NCBI RefSeq assembly: GCF_042466685.1 | Contig: NZ_CP170448.1 | Coordinates: 1,984,001-2,048,000, forward strand | Source of the DNA: Vreelandella sp042466685 | GTDB lineage: Bacteria > Pseudomonadota > Gammaproteobacteria > Pseudomonadales > Halomonadaceae | Direction of reading: 5' to 3' | DNA length: 64,000 nucleotides | Shown: in pieces, positions 8,696 to 18,035 of the stretch | Layout: the number at the start of each line of letters is the position of its first letter | Position numbering within the stretch: position 1 is the first letter of the stretch | Notes under the pieces: generated by a model | The model's database searches: none | Seen by the model: the letters and a program-made list of their open reading frames with translations, nothing else | What the model was told of the DNA's origin: nothing | Position numbers and translations under genes: made by a program

Positions 8696-10399
8696 TTACG
8701 ACTCTTGATCCAAGCCCAGCTCTTGGATGGAAATTTCGCGCATCTTGAATTTCTGGATTTTGCCGGTGACGGTCATTGGGAACTCGTCCACGAACTTGAA
8801 GTAGCGCGGGATTTTGAAGTGGGTGATTTTGCCCTTGCAGTACTCGCGCAGCTCTTCGCCGGTTACTTCGCCCGCGGTGCTGTTGAGTTTCACCCAGGCA
8901 ATCAGCTCTTCACCATACTTCTTATCTGGCACACCGGTGACCTGCACCTCAGAAATCGCCGGGTGGGCGTATAAAAACTCTTCGATCTCTTTGGGATAGA
9001 CGTTCTCACCGCCGCGAATCACCATATCTTTAATACGGCCCACGATCTGGATGTAGCCCTCCTCATCCATGGTGGCGAGGTCACCGGTGTGCATCCAACC
9101 CGCTTCATCGATGGCTTCGGCGGTGGCTTTATCGTTGTTCCAGTACTTGAGCATCACGCTATAACCGCGGGTACACAGCTCGCCGATTTCACCTCGGGGC
9201 AGAATGCCGCCGTTGCCGGGGTCGACAATTTTGTTCTCTAAGTGAGGCTGGGTGCGGCCCACGGTGGATACGCGTTTTTCAATGCTGTCGTTGGCGCCAG
9301 TTTGAGTGGAGACTGGGCTGGTTTCCGTCATGCCGTAGGCGATCTGCACGCCCTTCATGTTCATTTTGTTGATGACCTGCTTCATGATCTCAGCCGGGCA
9401 GATCGAGCCCGCCATAATGCCGGTGCGTAGCGATGAAAGGTCGGTGCCAGGGAAATCAGGGTGATCCAGTTCGGCAATAAACATGGTCGGCACGCCATAC
9501 AGCGCGGTGGCTTTCTGCTCGTGTACCGCCTTGAGTACTTTGCCAGGGTCAAAGCCCTCGTCCGGGTAGATCATGGTAGCGCCGTGGGTCATGCAGCCCA
9601 GGTTGCCCATTACCATACCAAAGCAGTGGTAAAGAGGGACTGGAATCACCAGGCGGTCTTCACTGGTAAACCCCATGCTCTCCGCCACAAAAAAGCCGTT
9701 GTTGAGAATATTGTGGTGGGAGAGCGTTGCGCCTTTGGGAAAGCCGGTAGTGCCGGAGGTGTACTGGATATTGATCGCGTCGTCGAACTGCAGCGTAGCC
9801 TGTAGGTCGTCAACATCGGTTTGGCTAACCTTGCTGGCTTCTTGCATTAGGTCAGACCAGCGCCACATGCCGCTGAGTTGCTCGTTACTTAAATTAATGA
9901 TGCACTCAAGATCAGGCAGCTTTTGCGACTTGAGCTCCCCTACAGCGCAGGTGTTGAGTTCCGGGGCCAGCTCAAACAGCATGGCGCTGTAGTCGGAGCT
10001 TTTGAAGCTGTTGGCAGTGACCAGAAAACGGGCACCGGACTGATTCAGCGCGTACTCCAATTCATGGGTGCGGTAGGAGGGGTTAATGTTGACCAGAATG
10101 GCGCCAATTTTGGCGGTGGCGAATTGAGTTAACGTCCATTCGCTGCAGTTGGGCGCCCAGATGGCCACACGGTCGCCTTTGTTAACCCCAATGGAGAGCA
10201 GGGCGCGGGCACAGCGGTTAATCTCTTCCTGAAGCTGGCGATAGCTCCAGTGGATATTCTGATGCAGCACAATGAGCGCATCGTTATCGGCATGCTGGGT
10301 GGCGATCTGGTCGAATTTGTCGCCAATGGTCATGCCCAGCAGGGGCTTGTCAGCCATGCTGCTGGAGTAGCTGGGTAGGGTAAGAGCAGGTGATGCCAT
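8696..10399 (-). CDS. AMP-forming acyl-CoA synthetase in the liu operon
   Basis: A 567-residue ANL-superfamily ligase that adenylates a carboxylic acid and transfers it to CoA. Visible are the P-loop YTSGTTGFPKGAT, the AYGMTETSP A5 motif, the WMHTGDLA motif, GRIKDMVIRGGENVYP, and the catalytic lysine in TGKIQKFKMR near the C-terminus. It lies 86 bases after liuE, in the same direction, and 3 bases before the methyltransferase. In this context isovalerate, another short branched acid, or a medium-chain acid is the probable substrate; this is inference. A GGAGAG ribosome-binding site precedes the ATG. Confidence 0.88.
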   Translation of the reverse strand: MASPALTLPSYSSSMADKPLLGMTIGDKFDQIATQHADNDALIVLHQNIHWSYRQLQEEINRCARALLSIGVNKGDRVAIWAPNCSEWTLTQFATAKIGAILVNINPSYRTHELEYALNQSGARFLVTANSFKSSDYSAMLFELAPELNTCAVGELKSQKLPDLECIINLSNEQLSGMWRWSDLMQEASKVSQTDVDDLQATLQFDDAINIQYTSGTTGFPKGATLSHHNILNNGFFVAESMGFTSEDRLVIPVPLYHCFGMVMGNLGCMTHGATMIYPDEGFDPGKVLKAVHEQKATALYGVPTMFIAELDHPDFPGTDLSSLRTGIMAGSICPAEIMKQVINKMNMKGVQIAYGMTETSPVSTQTGANDSIEKRVSTVGRTQPHLENKIVDPGNGGILPRGEIGELCTRGYSVMLKYWNNDKATAEAIDEAGWMHTGDLATMDEEGYIQIVGRIKDMVIRGGENVYPKEIEEFLYAHPAISEVQVTGVPDKKYGEELIAWVKLNSTAGEVTGEELREYCKGKITHFKIPRYFKFVDEFPMTVTGKIQKFKMREISIQELGLDQES

Positions 10400-10485
10400 G
10401 GTGTATCTCTCCGATATTTTTTCTTGTCCGAGCGGGAAGGCAGAGGATAATTCGCTACTTTTAATTTTTATTATTAACGTCTCAT

Positions 10486-11391
10486 TTAACGGCTAGCGCC
10501 TTTTGCCAGTGCCACCTTGGAGCTGGGCTTGCGGCCTAGTTCTTGGGTGATCCAGTAGCCGGTATCGATCACTGCCTGCAGGTCGATACCCGTTTCAATG
10601 CCTAGCCCTTCAAGCAGGTAGAGCACGTCTTCAGTGGCTACGTTGCCGGAGGCGCCCTTGGCGTAGGGGCAGCCGCCAAGACCTGCTGTCGCCGCATCAA
10701 TCACGCTGACGCCTTCCTCCATCACCGCATACAGGTTGGCCAGCGCCATGCCGTAGGTGTCATGGAAGTGGGCGGCCAGGAACTCTATCGGCACCTGTTG
10801 CTGAACGGATTCAATCATGCGCTTGGCGGCCAGCGGTGTGCCGACGCCGATGGTGTCGCCGAGTGACACCTCGTAGCAGCCCATCTCATAAAGCGCCTTG
10901 GCTACTTCGGCCACTTTGCTGGGGTCAATCTCGCCTTCGTAGGGGCAGCCCAATACGCAGGAGACGTAGCCGCGCACACGCACGCCCGCATCGCGAGCAC
11001 GATCGAGCACTGGCTCAAAACGGGTCAGTGACTCGGCAATAGAGCAGTTGATATTTTTCTGCGAGAAGGATTCTGAAGCAGCACCAAAGACCGCTACCTC
11101 TTCCACACCAACCGTTAGGGCGTTTTCCAGCCCTTTCAGGTTGGGTGTTAATGCGGAGTAGACCACACCGGGCTGGCGCTTTATGCCTGCCATCACCTCG
11201 ATGGCGTCACCCATTTGCGGCACCCACTTGGGCGATACAAAACTGGCCGCTTCAATATGCGTGATACCTGCTTGAGCAAGCCGCTCAATCAAAGCAATTT
11301 TAGTCGCGGTAGGCACGATGGCCCCCGGCTCGTTTTGCAGACCGTCCCGGGGGGCCATTTCGAACAGCTTGACAGACGTAGGCAATGGCAT
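10486..11391 (-). CDS. liuE: Hydroxymethylglutaryl-CoA lyase
   Basis: A 301-residue TIM-barrel lyase that splits HMG-CoA into acetyl-CoA and acetoacetate, the last step of leucine degradation. Family motifs are EMAPRDGLQNE (divalent metal and catalytic Asp/Arg), FVSPKWVPQMGD, HFHDTYGMALAN and the signature loop GLGGCPYAKGASGNVATED with the catalytic Cys. A longer in-frame version would overlap liuD by 86 bases; I prefer the ATG at 11391 because AGGAGC lies about 10 bases upstream and homology begins right after it. The gap to liuD is 13 bases. Confidence 0.93.
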   Translation of the reverse strand: MPLPTSVKLFEMAPRDGLQNEPGAIVPTATKIALIERLAQAGITHIEAASFVSPKWVPQMGDAIEVMAGIKRQPGVVYSALTPNLKGLENALTVGVEEVAVFGAASESFSQKNINCSIAESLTRFEPVLDRARDAGVRVRGYVSCVLGCPYEGEIDPSKVAEVAKALYEMGCYEVSLGDTIGVGTPLAAKRMIESVQQQVPIEFLAAHFHDTYGMALANLYAVMEEGVSVIDAATAGLGGCPYAKGASGNVATEDVLYLLEGLGIETGIDLQAVIDTGYWITQELGRKPSSKVALAKGASR

Positions 11392-11404
11392 AAGAGTGCT
11401 GCTC

Positions 11405-13486
11405 CTATTCGTTGGCCGCAAAGTCGAGTAAAACGGCGCCCTGGCTAACCGTGTCACCCGCCTGAAAGTGGAAGGTCTCCACGCTGCCATCGGCGGGGGC
11501 GGTCATGGTGTGCTCCATTTTCATCGCTTCCATCACCATCAGCGGCATACCTTTCTCAACCGCCACGCCGGGCTCCACGAGTAGCGCCACCACGGTGCCA
11601 TTCATGGGAGCTGTTAGCGTGGATTCTGCTTCGTGGTGGCCATGATCGATGGCATCGATGCGCCGCCAGAACAGGCGCGTTTCACCGCTTGGATCAGCCA
11701 TGACCACCACATGACCATCGCGGCGGGCCTGCAGCCGACGGCGGTGGCCGTTCAGGGTGACGGCGACCGCATCGCCGGTCAGCGGCTGTAGGCTCGCGGT
11801 GAGGGTCTCATTGCCGATAGTCAGGTTCCACAGCGCCTCGCCAGCGTTGCGTTTACCTTCGACAATCACGACTGCTTCATCACTGTCAGCGGCCTTTACA
11901 TCTGATGGGTCACACAGCGCAATGCGAATGGTATGGGGTGCATTCAGGCGGAAGCCATCGTGGCGATCCCAGGGGGAGTCACTTTCGCACTCCTGGGCGA
12001 GTTGGTTCAGGCCAATCAGCGCGGCGCTGGCGAAGGCCTCCATACCATAGGTGCGCGGTGCGAACAGGGTGGCTTCGTTACGCTCAATAAAGCGCGTATC
12101 CAGTTCGACATTTTTAAAGCCAGGGTGAGTCGCCAAGCGCATTAAGAAGGCGCGGTTAGTGACGACACCCTGTACGTCCAGCGCTGCCAGTGCGCGGTTT
12201 AGGTTCGCCAGTGCCGCATCGCGGTCAGCACCATGCACGATGAGTTTGGCGAGCATGGGGTCGTAGTGCATTGACACCGCATCGCCGCTCTCTACGCCGC
12301 TGTCCAGGCGTACTTGGTCAGCGCTCAGGCCTGCGCCGTCTAAATCCAGCGCGAAACGGTTGAGCAAGCCGGTAGCGGGCAGAAAATCCTGATCCGGATC
12401 TTCGGCGTAAATGCGCGCCTCAAAGCTATGCCCGGTAATGGTTAGCTCGTCCTGGCTACAAGGGAGCGGTTCGCCCATCGCCACGCGTAGCTGCCACTCG
12501 ACCAAGTCCCGGCCGGTGATCATTTCGGTGACGGGGTGCTCGACCTGGAGACGGGTATTCATCTCCATAAAGTAGAATGAACCATCCGCATCAAGTAAGA
12601 ACTCGACAGTGCCCGCGCCCACATAGCCGATCTCCTGAGCGGCGCGCACTGCAGCGTCGCCCATGTTGCGGCGCAGCTTCGCCGTCATGCCGGGGGCGGG
12701 GGCTTCTTCGATGACTTTTTGATGGCGGCGCTGGACGCTGCAGTCCCGCTCGAACAGGTAAACGCCGTTGCCGTGACGGTCGCAGAACACCTGCACTTCC
12801 ACATGGCGTGGCTGCACCAGGTACTTTTCGATCAGCATGCGGTCATCGCCGAAGGCGGCTTTAGACTCACGTCGACAGCCGTCTAGCGCGGCCTGAAAAC
12901 TATCACCACTTTCCACCACGCGCATGCCTTTACCACCGCCACCGGCGCTGGCTTTCAGCATGACCGGGTAGCCGATCTTGTCGGCCTCGGCACGTAGAAG
13001 CGAGTCGCCTTGATCATCGCCGTGGTAGCCCGGCACCAGCGGCACGCCAGCATTGGCCATGCGCGCTTTGGCGGCAGATTTATCACCCATGGCGGCAATC
13101 GCTGAGGCGGGCGGGCCGACAAAGGTAATGCCTGCTTCTTCAAGTGCTTTGACGAAGGTACCGTTTTCGGAAAGAAAGCCATAACCGGGGTGAATAGCGC
13201 CGGTGCCGGTACGCTTGGCGGCGTCAATCACGGCATCAATATTTAGATAGCTTTCCCGCGCGGCGGCAGGGCCTAAGTGCACGGCCTCGTCGGCTTCACG
13301 CACATGGCGGGCGCTGGCATCGGCGTCGGAGTAGACCGCGATGGTTTTTAGCCCCATACGGCGTGCAGTGCGCATTACTCGGCAGGCGATTTCACCGCGG
13401 TTGGCGACTAGAAGCGTGTCAAAAGGCGTTGTGCGAGCGGCGTTTTCAGCTTTTTCGTCTATTGCGTTAGTGGGCGAATGACTCAT
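11405..13486 (-). CDS. liuD: Methylcrotonyl-CoA carboxylase biotin-containing (alpha) subunit
   Basis: A 693-residue subunit that carboxylates biotin using ATP and bicarbonate. Domains in order: biotin carboxylase N-terminal (LLVANRGEIACRV), ATP-grasp with the glycine loop GGGGKGMRVV and the EMNTRLQVEHPVTE motif, biotin carboxylase C-terminal, a linker, and a C-terminal biotinyl domain with the biotinylated lysine in VMEAMKMEHTM. With LiuB it converts 3-methylcrotonyl-CoA to 3-methylglutaconyl-CoA. The start overlaps the liuC stop by 4 bases. Length is normal for the family. Confidence 0.95.
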   Translation of the reverse strand: MSHSPTNAIDEKAENAARTTPFDTLLVANRGEIACRVMRTARRMGLKTIAVYSDADASARHVREADEAVHLGPAAARESYLNIDAVIDAAKRTGTGAIHPGYGFLSENGTFVKALEEAGITFVGPPASAIAAMGDKSAAKARMANAGVPLVPGYHGDDQGDSLLRAEADKIGYPVMLKASAGGGGKGMRVVESGDSFQAALDGCRRESKAAFGDDRMLIEKYLVQPRHVEVQVFCDRHGNGVYLFERDCSVQRRHQKVIEEAPAPGMTAKLRRNMGDAAVRAAQEIGYVGAGTVEFLLDADGSFYFMEMNTRLQVEHPVTEMITGRDLVEWQLRVAMGEPLPCSQDELTITGHSFEARIYAEDPDQDFLPATGLLNRFALDLDGAGLSADQVRLDSGVESGDAVSMHYDPMLAKLIVHGADRDAALANLNRALAALDVQGVVTNRAFLMRLATHPGFKNVELDTRFIERNEATLFAPRTYGMEAFASAALIGLNQLAQECESDSPWDRHDGFRLNAPHTIRIALCDPSDVKAADSDEAVVIVEGKRNAGEALWNLTIGNETLTASLQPLTGDAVAVTLNGHRRRLQARRDGHVVVMADPSGETRLFWRRIDAIDHGHHEAESTLTAPMNGTVVALLVEPGVAVEKGMPLMVMEAMKMEHTMTAPADGSVETFHFQAGDTVSQGAVLLDFAANE

Positions 13487-14307
13487 GAGCGACGCTCCGA
13501 AGCGTTAGGTGTTTTGTTAGGTTCGGCCCAATCGGGGCGACGCTTTTCAAAGAAGCTGGATAAACCCTCTTGCCCCTCTTGGCTGACGCGCAGCTTGGCG
13601 ATTACCTGGCAGGTATGCTCGCGGGTGTCGTCACTGTCGCGCGCTTGAGCCACCTCGGCCATTAGCGCTTTGGTTGCGCGCTGGGCTTGAGGCGAGCCGG
13701 CCAATAGCGTTGCCAGCATGGTGTCCACCTCGTCGTCTAACTTATCGTGCTCCACTACCAGATGGACTAGACCAAGAGCGAGCGCCATTTCCGCGTCTAT
13801 CACCTCGGCGGTTAGCGCATAGCGACGCATCTGCCGTTCACCCAGGGCGCGCTGAACGTAAGGGCTGATGACGGCGGGTGAAAGACCAATCTTGACTTCC
13901 GACAGGCAGAATTTGGCTTTTCCTGAGGCAATCACCACATCGCAGCAGGCGGCAAGCCCCACCGCGCCGCCAAAGGCGGCCCCTTGAACGCGGCAAACCG
14001 TGGGGCAGGGCAGCGTATCGAGTCCGTGCATCAATGCGGCAAGCTTGCGGGAATCCGCGAGGTTATCCTCCAGGTCGTAATCGACCATGCGCTTCATCCA
14101 GTTCAGGTCGGCACCCGCGGAGAAGCTTTTGCCTTCTGAACCCAGTACTACCGCGCGAACTTCGCCAGCTTCAGCAAGGGTATGCAACTTGTTGAGGTGT
14201 TCATTCAGCTCGGCGATCAAACTGTCGTCAAAGGCGTTATGCACCTCGGGCCGGTTTAAGGTCAGGCGTGCTACGCCGTTTTCTATGATGAGTGTTGAGT
14301 AAGCCAT
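13483..14307 (-). CDS. liuC: Methylglutaconyl-CoA hydratase
   Basis: A 274-residue crotonase-fold enzyme that hydrates 3-methylglutaconyl-CoA to HMG-CoA. Visible are the N-terminal strand RLTLNRPEVHNAFDD, the oxyanion-hole segment SFSAGADLNWMKRM, and AAFGGAVGLAACCDV followed by the FCLSEVKIGLSPAVISPYV segment typical of this branch. It sits between liuB (12-base gap) and liuD (4-base overlap), which makes the pathway assignment firm. Since no dedicated enoyl-CoA hydratase lies in the valine cluster, a role for LiuC there is conceivable but unproven. Confidence 0.92.
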   Translation of the reverse strand: MAYSTLIIENGVARLTLNRPEVHNAFDDSLIAELNEHLNKLHTLAEAGEVRAVVLGSEGKSFSAGADLNWMKRMVDYDLEDNLADSRKLAALMHGLDTLPCPTVCRVQGAAFGGAVGLAACCDVVIASGKAKFCLSEVKIGLSPAVISPYVQRALGERQMRRYALTAEVIDAEMALALGLVHLVVEHDKLDDEVDTMLATLLAGSPQAQRATKALMAEVAQARDSDDTREHTCQVIAKLRVSQEGQEGLSSFFEKRRPDWAEPNKTPNASERRS

Positions 14308-14319
14308 GGTGATTGCCCC

Positions 14320-15927
14320 TTACATCCGGAACACGCCGAAGCGCGTCTCTTCGACTTCTGCGTTCATCGCGGCAGCCAGAGAGAGCCCTAGCACATCGCG
14401 GGTTTGCAGCGGATCAATGACGCCGTCATCCCACAAGCGGGCGCTGGCGTAGTAGGGGTGGCCCTGATGCTCATACTGTTCCCGGGTGGGCTGCTTGAAG
14501 GCTTCTTCTTCCTCTTTGCTCCACTCGCGACCTTCGCGCTCATGCTGCTCGCGCTTAACCTGGGCGAGTACGCCCGCCGCCTGCTCGCCGCCCATCACGG
14601 AAATACGCGCGTTAGGCCACATAAACAGCAGGTTGGGGTCATAGGCACGGCCACACATACCGTAGTTGCCGGCGCCGAAGCTGCCACCGATCAGCACGGT
14701 ATACTTGGGCACCTTGGCGCAGGCCACGGCGGTGACCAGTTTGGCGCCATGCTTGGCAATACCTTCGTGTTCGTACTTGGAGCCGACCATAAAGCCGGTA
14801 ATGTTCTGCAGGAAAATCAGCGGAATCTTGCGCTGGGCGCACAGCTCGATAAAGTGCGCACCCTTTACGGCGCTCTCAGAAAACAGCACGCCGTTGTTGG
14901 CCACAATGCCCACCGGGTAACCGTGAATATGGGCAAAGCCAGTGACCAGGGTTTCACCGTAGTAGCGTTTGAACTCGTCGAAATCAGAGTCGTCGACAAT
15001 GCGGCCAATCACCTCGCGCACGTCATAGGGTTTTTTCAGGTCGGTACCCACTATGCCATACAGCTCGGAAGGGTCGAGCTTGGGTGGTTTTGGCGCCTGC
15101 ATGGCGAGCTTGCCACGCTTTTGCCAGTTAAGCCGCGACACGCAGGCGCGGGCAAGCTGCAGTGCGTGGGCATCGTTTTCTGCATAGTGGTCGGCGACGC
15201 CGCTCACTTTGGCGTGCACATCAGCGCCGCCCAGGTCTTCGGCGCTAATACTTTCACCGGTGGCGGCTTTTACCAGCGGCGGGCCACCCAGGAAAATCGT
15301 GCCCTGCTCTTTAACGATAATCGACTCGTCTGCCATCGCAGGCACATAAGCACCCCCCGCGGTGCAGGAGCCCATGACCACGGCGATTTGCGGAATGCCC
15401 TCGGCGGACATGGTCGCTTGGTTATAGAAGATGCGCCCAAAGTGGTCGCGGTCGGGGAAGACTTCATCCTGGCGGGGCAGGAAGGCGCCGCCGGAGTCGA
15501 CCAGATAGATACACGGCAGGCGATGTTTGCGGGCAATCTCCTGGGCGCGTATGTGCTTTTTCACCGTGAGCGGAAAGTAGGTGCCGCCTTTTACCGTGGC
15601 GTCGTTGGCAACGATCACGCACTCCACGCCAGAGACCCGGCCAATGCCGGTCACCACGCCCGCGGCGGGAATCTCGCTGTCGTAAATATTGTGGGCCGCC
15701 AGAGCGGAAAACTCTAAAAACGGCGAGCCTTCATCGATCAAGTGATCAATGCGGTCACGCACAAACAGTTTGCCGCGGCTTTCGTGGCGCTCGCGGGCTT
15801 TGGGGCCGCCGCCCTGGCCGACGGCGGCGGTTAGCTCACGCAGTTTGTTCACTTCACCCAGCATAGAGGCTTCGTTGGCTTGAAACACATCGCTGCGCGG
15901 ATTGATCTGGCTATTCACAGTGCTCAT
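14320..15927 (-). CDS. liuB: Methylcrotonyl-CoA carboxylase carboxyltransferase (beta) subunit
   Basis: A 535-residue carboxyltransferase subunit that moves CO2 from biotin on LiuD to 3-methylcrotonyl-CoA. Visible motifs are KARERHESRGKL, the N-terminal crotonase-like core with VVANDATVKGGTY, CTAGGAYVPAMAD, and in the second half LLQNITGFMVG, GGSFGAGNYGM and MGGEQAAGVL. The length fits MCC-beta (about 535). It starts 11 bases after liuA. A long frame on the opposite strand across this gene is a composition artefact, not a gene. Confidence 0.95.
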   Translation of the reverse strand: MSTVNSQINPRSDVFQANEASMLGEVNKLRELTAAVGQGGGPKARERHESRGKLFVRDRIDHLIDEGSPFLEFSALAAHNIYDSEIPAAGVVTGIGRVSGVECVIVANDATVKGGTYFPLTVKKHIRAQEIARKHRLPCIYLVDSGGAFLPRQDEVFPDRDHFGRIFYNQATMSAEGIPQIAVVMGSCTAGGAYVPAMADESIIVKEQGTIFLGGPPLVKAATGESISAEDLGGADVHAKVSGVADHYAENDAHALQLARACVSRLNWQKRGKLAMQAPKPPKLDPSELYGIVGTDLKKPYDVREVIGRIVDDSDFDEFKRYYGETLVTGFAHIHGYPVGIVANNGVLFSESAVKGAHFIELCAQRKIPLIFLQNITGFMVGSKYEHEGIAKHGAKLVTAVACAKVPKYTVLIGGSFGAGNYGMCGRAYDPNLLFMWPNARISVMGGEQAAGVLAQVKREQHEREGREWSKEEEEAFKQPTREQYEHQGHPYYASARLWDDGVIDPLQTRDVLGLSLAAAMNAEVEETRFGVFRM

Positions 15928-15938
15928 GGCGCGGCCTT

Positions 15939-17108
15939 TTATTTGGTTTCAGTAAACAGTTCACGGCCAATCAACATCCGGCGAATTTCGCTGGTACCCG
16001 CGCCAATTTCATACAGCTTGGCGTCACGCAGCAGGCGCCCGGTGGGGTATTCGTTGATATAGCCGTTGCCGCCAAGCAACTGAATGGAGTCCAGCGCGAC
16101 TTGCGTCGCTTTTTCAGCACAGTAAAGAATGACGCCAGCGGCATCTTTGCGCGAGGTCTGGCCGCGGTCACAGGCACCGGCCACTGCGTATAGATAAGCG
16201 CGGCAGGCGTTCAGGGTGGTGTACATATCCGCCACCTTGCCCTGTACCAGCTGGAACTCACCGATTGACTGGTTGAACTGTTTACGCTCATGGATATAGG
16301 GCATCACCACATCCATGGCGGCCTGCATAATGCCAATGGGGCCAGCGGCGAGCACGGTTCGCTCGTAATCCAAGCCACTCATGAGTACGCGTACGCCTTT
16401 GCCTTCGCCGCCGAGGATATTTTCAGCGGGAACGGCGCAATCCTGGAACACCAGCTCGCAGGTGTTGGAGCCGCGCATGCCCAACTTGTCGAGTTTCTGG
16501 GCGGTGGAGAAGCCGGGCATGCCTTTTTCGATAATAAAGGCGGTGATGCCTTTAGAGCCGGCGTCGGGATCCGTTTTTGCGTAGACCACCAGCACATCCG
16601 CATCTGGACCGTTGGTGATCCACATTTTGTTGCCGTTGAGGATGTAGTGATCGCCACTCTGCTTGGCCCGCAGCTGCATCGAAACCACATCAGAGCCTGC
16701 GGCGGGCTCGGACATGGCCAGGGCGCCCACGTGGTCGCCGCTGATTAGTTTGGGGAGGTACTTGGCTTTCTGTTCGGGGGAGGCGTTGATCTTGATCTGG
16801 TTAACGCAAAGGTTGGAGTGGGCGCCGTAAGAGAGCGCTACCGAAGCGCTGGCCCGAGAGATCTCTTCCATGGCGATACAGTGGGCTAGATAACCCATGC
16901 CGCTGCCGCCATCCTCTTCAGGCACGGTAATCCCTAATAGCCCCATATCGCCAAACTTCTTCCACAAATCGTTAGGGAACTCGTTGTTGCGATCGATCTC
17001 GGCTGCACGGGGGGCAATCTCGCTGGCCGCAAAGGCGTTGACCTGCTCACGCAGCATGTTCAGCTCATCGTCGAGGCCAAAATTAAGTTCTGAGTAGTGT
17101 GAAAACAT
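15939..17108 (-). CDS. liuA: Isovaleryl-CoA dehydrogenase
   Basis: A 389-residue FAD acyl-CoA dehydrogenase that oxidises isovaleryl-CoA to 3-methylcrotonyl-CoA and passes electrons to ETF. The catalytic glutamate is in the LDYERTVLAAGP helix, the position used by isovaleryl-CoA dehydrogenases, while the usual C-terminal catalytic position reads YEIGAGTSEIRR with no glutamate at the active place, which is diagnostic for this subfamily. The ATG at 17108 follows AGGTGA by 7 bases; an upstream in-frame TTG at 17114 is less likely. It is 98 bases downstream of liuR and on the same strand. Confidence 0.95.
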   Translation of the reverse strand: MFSHYSELNFGLDDELNMLREQVNAFAASEIAPRAAEIDRNNEFPNDLWKKFGDMGLLGITVPEEDGGSGMGYLAHCIAMEEISRASASVALSYGAHSNLCVNQIKINASPEQKAKYLPKLISGDHVGALAMSEPAAGSDVVSMQLRAKQSGDHYILNGNKMWITNGPDADVLVVYAKTDPDAGSKGITAFIIEKGMPGFSTAQKLDKLGMRGSNTCELVFQDCAVPAENILGGEGKGVRVLMSGLDYERTVLAAGPIGIMQAAMDVVMPYIHERKQFNQSIGEFQLVQGKVADMYTTLNACRAYLYAVAGACDRGQTSRKDAAGVILYCAEKATQVALDSIQLLGGNGYINEYPTGRLLRDAKLYEIGAGTSEIRRMLIGRELFTETK

Positions 17109-17206
17109 GATCAATCACCTGTTGCTAATTTATTGGTATTTGCTAACTATGCTGGCTAGCTGTGTCGGCGAGTCGAACGGGCTTAATTAGATGACCGGGC
17201 GCCGAT

Positions 17207-17674
17207 TCAGTGCATAGTGGCGGAAGAGGAGGAAGCCGTTTTTTCGGAAGTACTCGTTCGCTCATCTTCGGTTTGTGTTTCGTGTGGCCCTTTTTCATTA
17301 AGCTCTTCTAACGCCTGGCGGCAGCGAATTTCGGCACTTTCAAGTTCTAACTGCACCATGGTGATGTCTTTCATCTGCTGGTCGAGAGCTGCCCTGCGCT
17401 CGGCTATTTTGCTGAGCATTAAATGCAGCTGCTTTTTACTGCCGCTGCGAGTTTCATCCCATAGCTCGAATAGTTCGCGAATTTCAGCCAATGAAAATCC
17501 CAGCCGCTTGCCACGAATGGTGAGCTTGAGTCGAACCCGATCTTTACTGCTATAAACCCGGGTCTGCCCACGGCGGGTGGGATGCAGCAGTTCTTGATCT
17601 TCATAGAAGCGAATGCTTCGGGTAGTTAAATCAAATTCGCTGGCCAGTTCACTAATCGAGTAAGTTTTGCTCAT
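17207..17674 (-). CDS. liuR: MerR-family regulator of branched-chain acyl-CoA degradation
   Basis: A 155-residue MerR-family DNA-binding protein. The N-terminal winged helix has YSISELASEFDLTTRSIRFYEDQELL, split here as SISELASEF and TTRSIRFYEDQ; a dimerising helix follows (about residues 75-120), and then a charged, Ser/Thr-rich tail of about 30 residues. LiuR proteins control leucine/isovalerate genes in many gamma- and betaproteobacteria. Position at the head of liuABCDE and a palindromic site about 100 bases upstream support autoregulation and control of the operon. Confidence 0.9.
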   Translation of the reverse strand: MSKTYSISELASEFDLTTRSIRFYEDQELLHPTRRGQTRVYSSKDRVRLKLTIRGKRLGFSLAEIRELFELWDETRSGSKKQLHLMLSKIAERRAALDQQMKDITMVQLELESAEIRCRQALEELNEKGPHETQTEDERTSTSEKTASSSSATMH

Positions 17675-17774
17675 GGTGACGTTCTCTCAAAAAGGCATGT
17701 TGTTAACAATAATTCCTAAAGATTGTTCCTACGATATGCCTTCTATGGAACACTTCCACTGAGGCTAAAACAAG

Positions 17775-17790
17775 TTTACGTTAACGTAAA
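17775..17790. promoter_or_regulatory. Probable LiuR operator 1
   Basis: TTTACGTTAACGTAAA is a perfect 16-bp palindrome about 100 bases before the liuR start. Its half-site (TTnACGT) recurs in the site at 23125. On the leftward strand it can be placed between a TTGCTT and a TTTAGC hexamer 19 bases apart, the long spacing that MerR-type activators or repressors remodel; that promoter reading is tentative. Confidence 0.75.
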
Positions 17791-17795
17791 GCAAT

Positions 17796-17809
17796 AACTG
17801 CTAGCAGTT
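17796..17809. promoter_or_regulatory. Second palindrome next to the LiuR site
   Basis: AACTGCTAGCAGTT is a perfect 14-bp palindrome starting 6 bases after the LiuR-type site. It does not resemble the LiuR motif and could bind another regulator; no family is assigned. Confidence 0.35.
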
Positions 17810-18035
17810 GAAAAGCGTTGAAATCGTGTAAGCTATTGATATTTATATTTTGAAGTCAGTTATAGGTACAACAAATTATCGCCGATAGACCAAAGTTGTA
17901 ATTGTATTGCCATAGCGAGAGTTGCTAGTTTGCACGTACACCTTACGTTCAGGTAAGGCAGTGGCAGCCCATAATAAGGGTGCCGCCTTAGCCAATACCG
18001 CATTCAGCACTACAACAATAAGAGGCTGTCACTCT

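Larger units (their letters stand above)
17675..18035. promoter_or_regulatory. Divergent control region between liuR and the liv transporter
   Basis: A 361-base non-coding gap between divergent transcription units. It holds the LiuR-type palindrome at 17775-17790, a second perfect palindrome at 17796-17809, a short TTGTTAACAA palindrome near 17700, and A+T-rich stretches at 17820-17900 that could hold the rightward promoter. No RNA gene was recognised. Confidence 0.6.

Noticed and set aside
14404..15717. Open frame of 437 codons opposite liuB on the + strand
   Set aside because: It mirrors a well-conserved carboxylase gene, has no family motif, and arises from G+C-rich codon bias. No ribosome-binding site fits.
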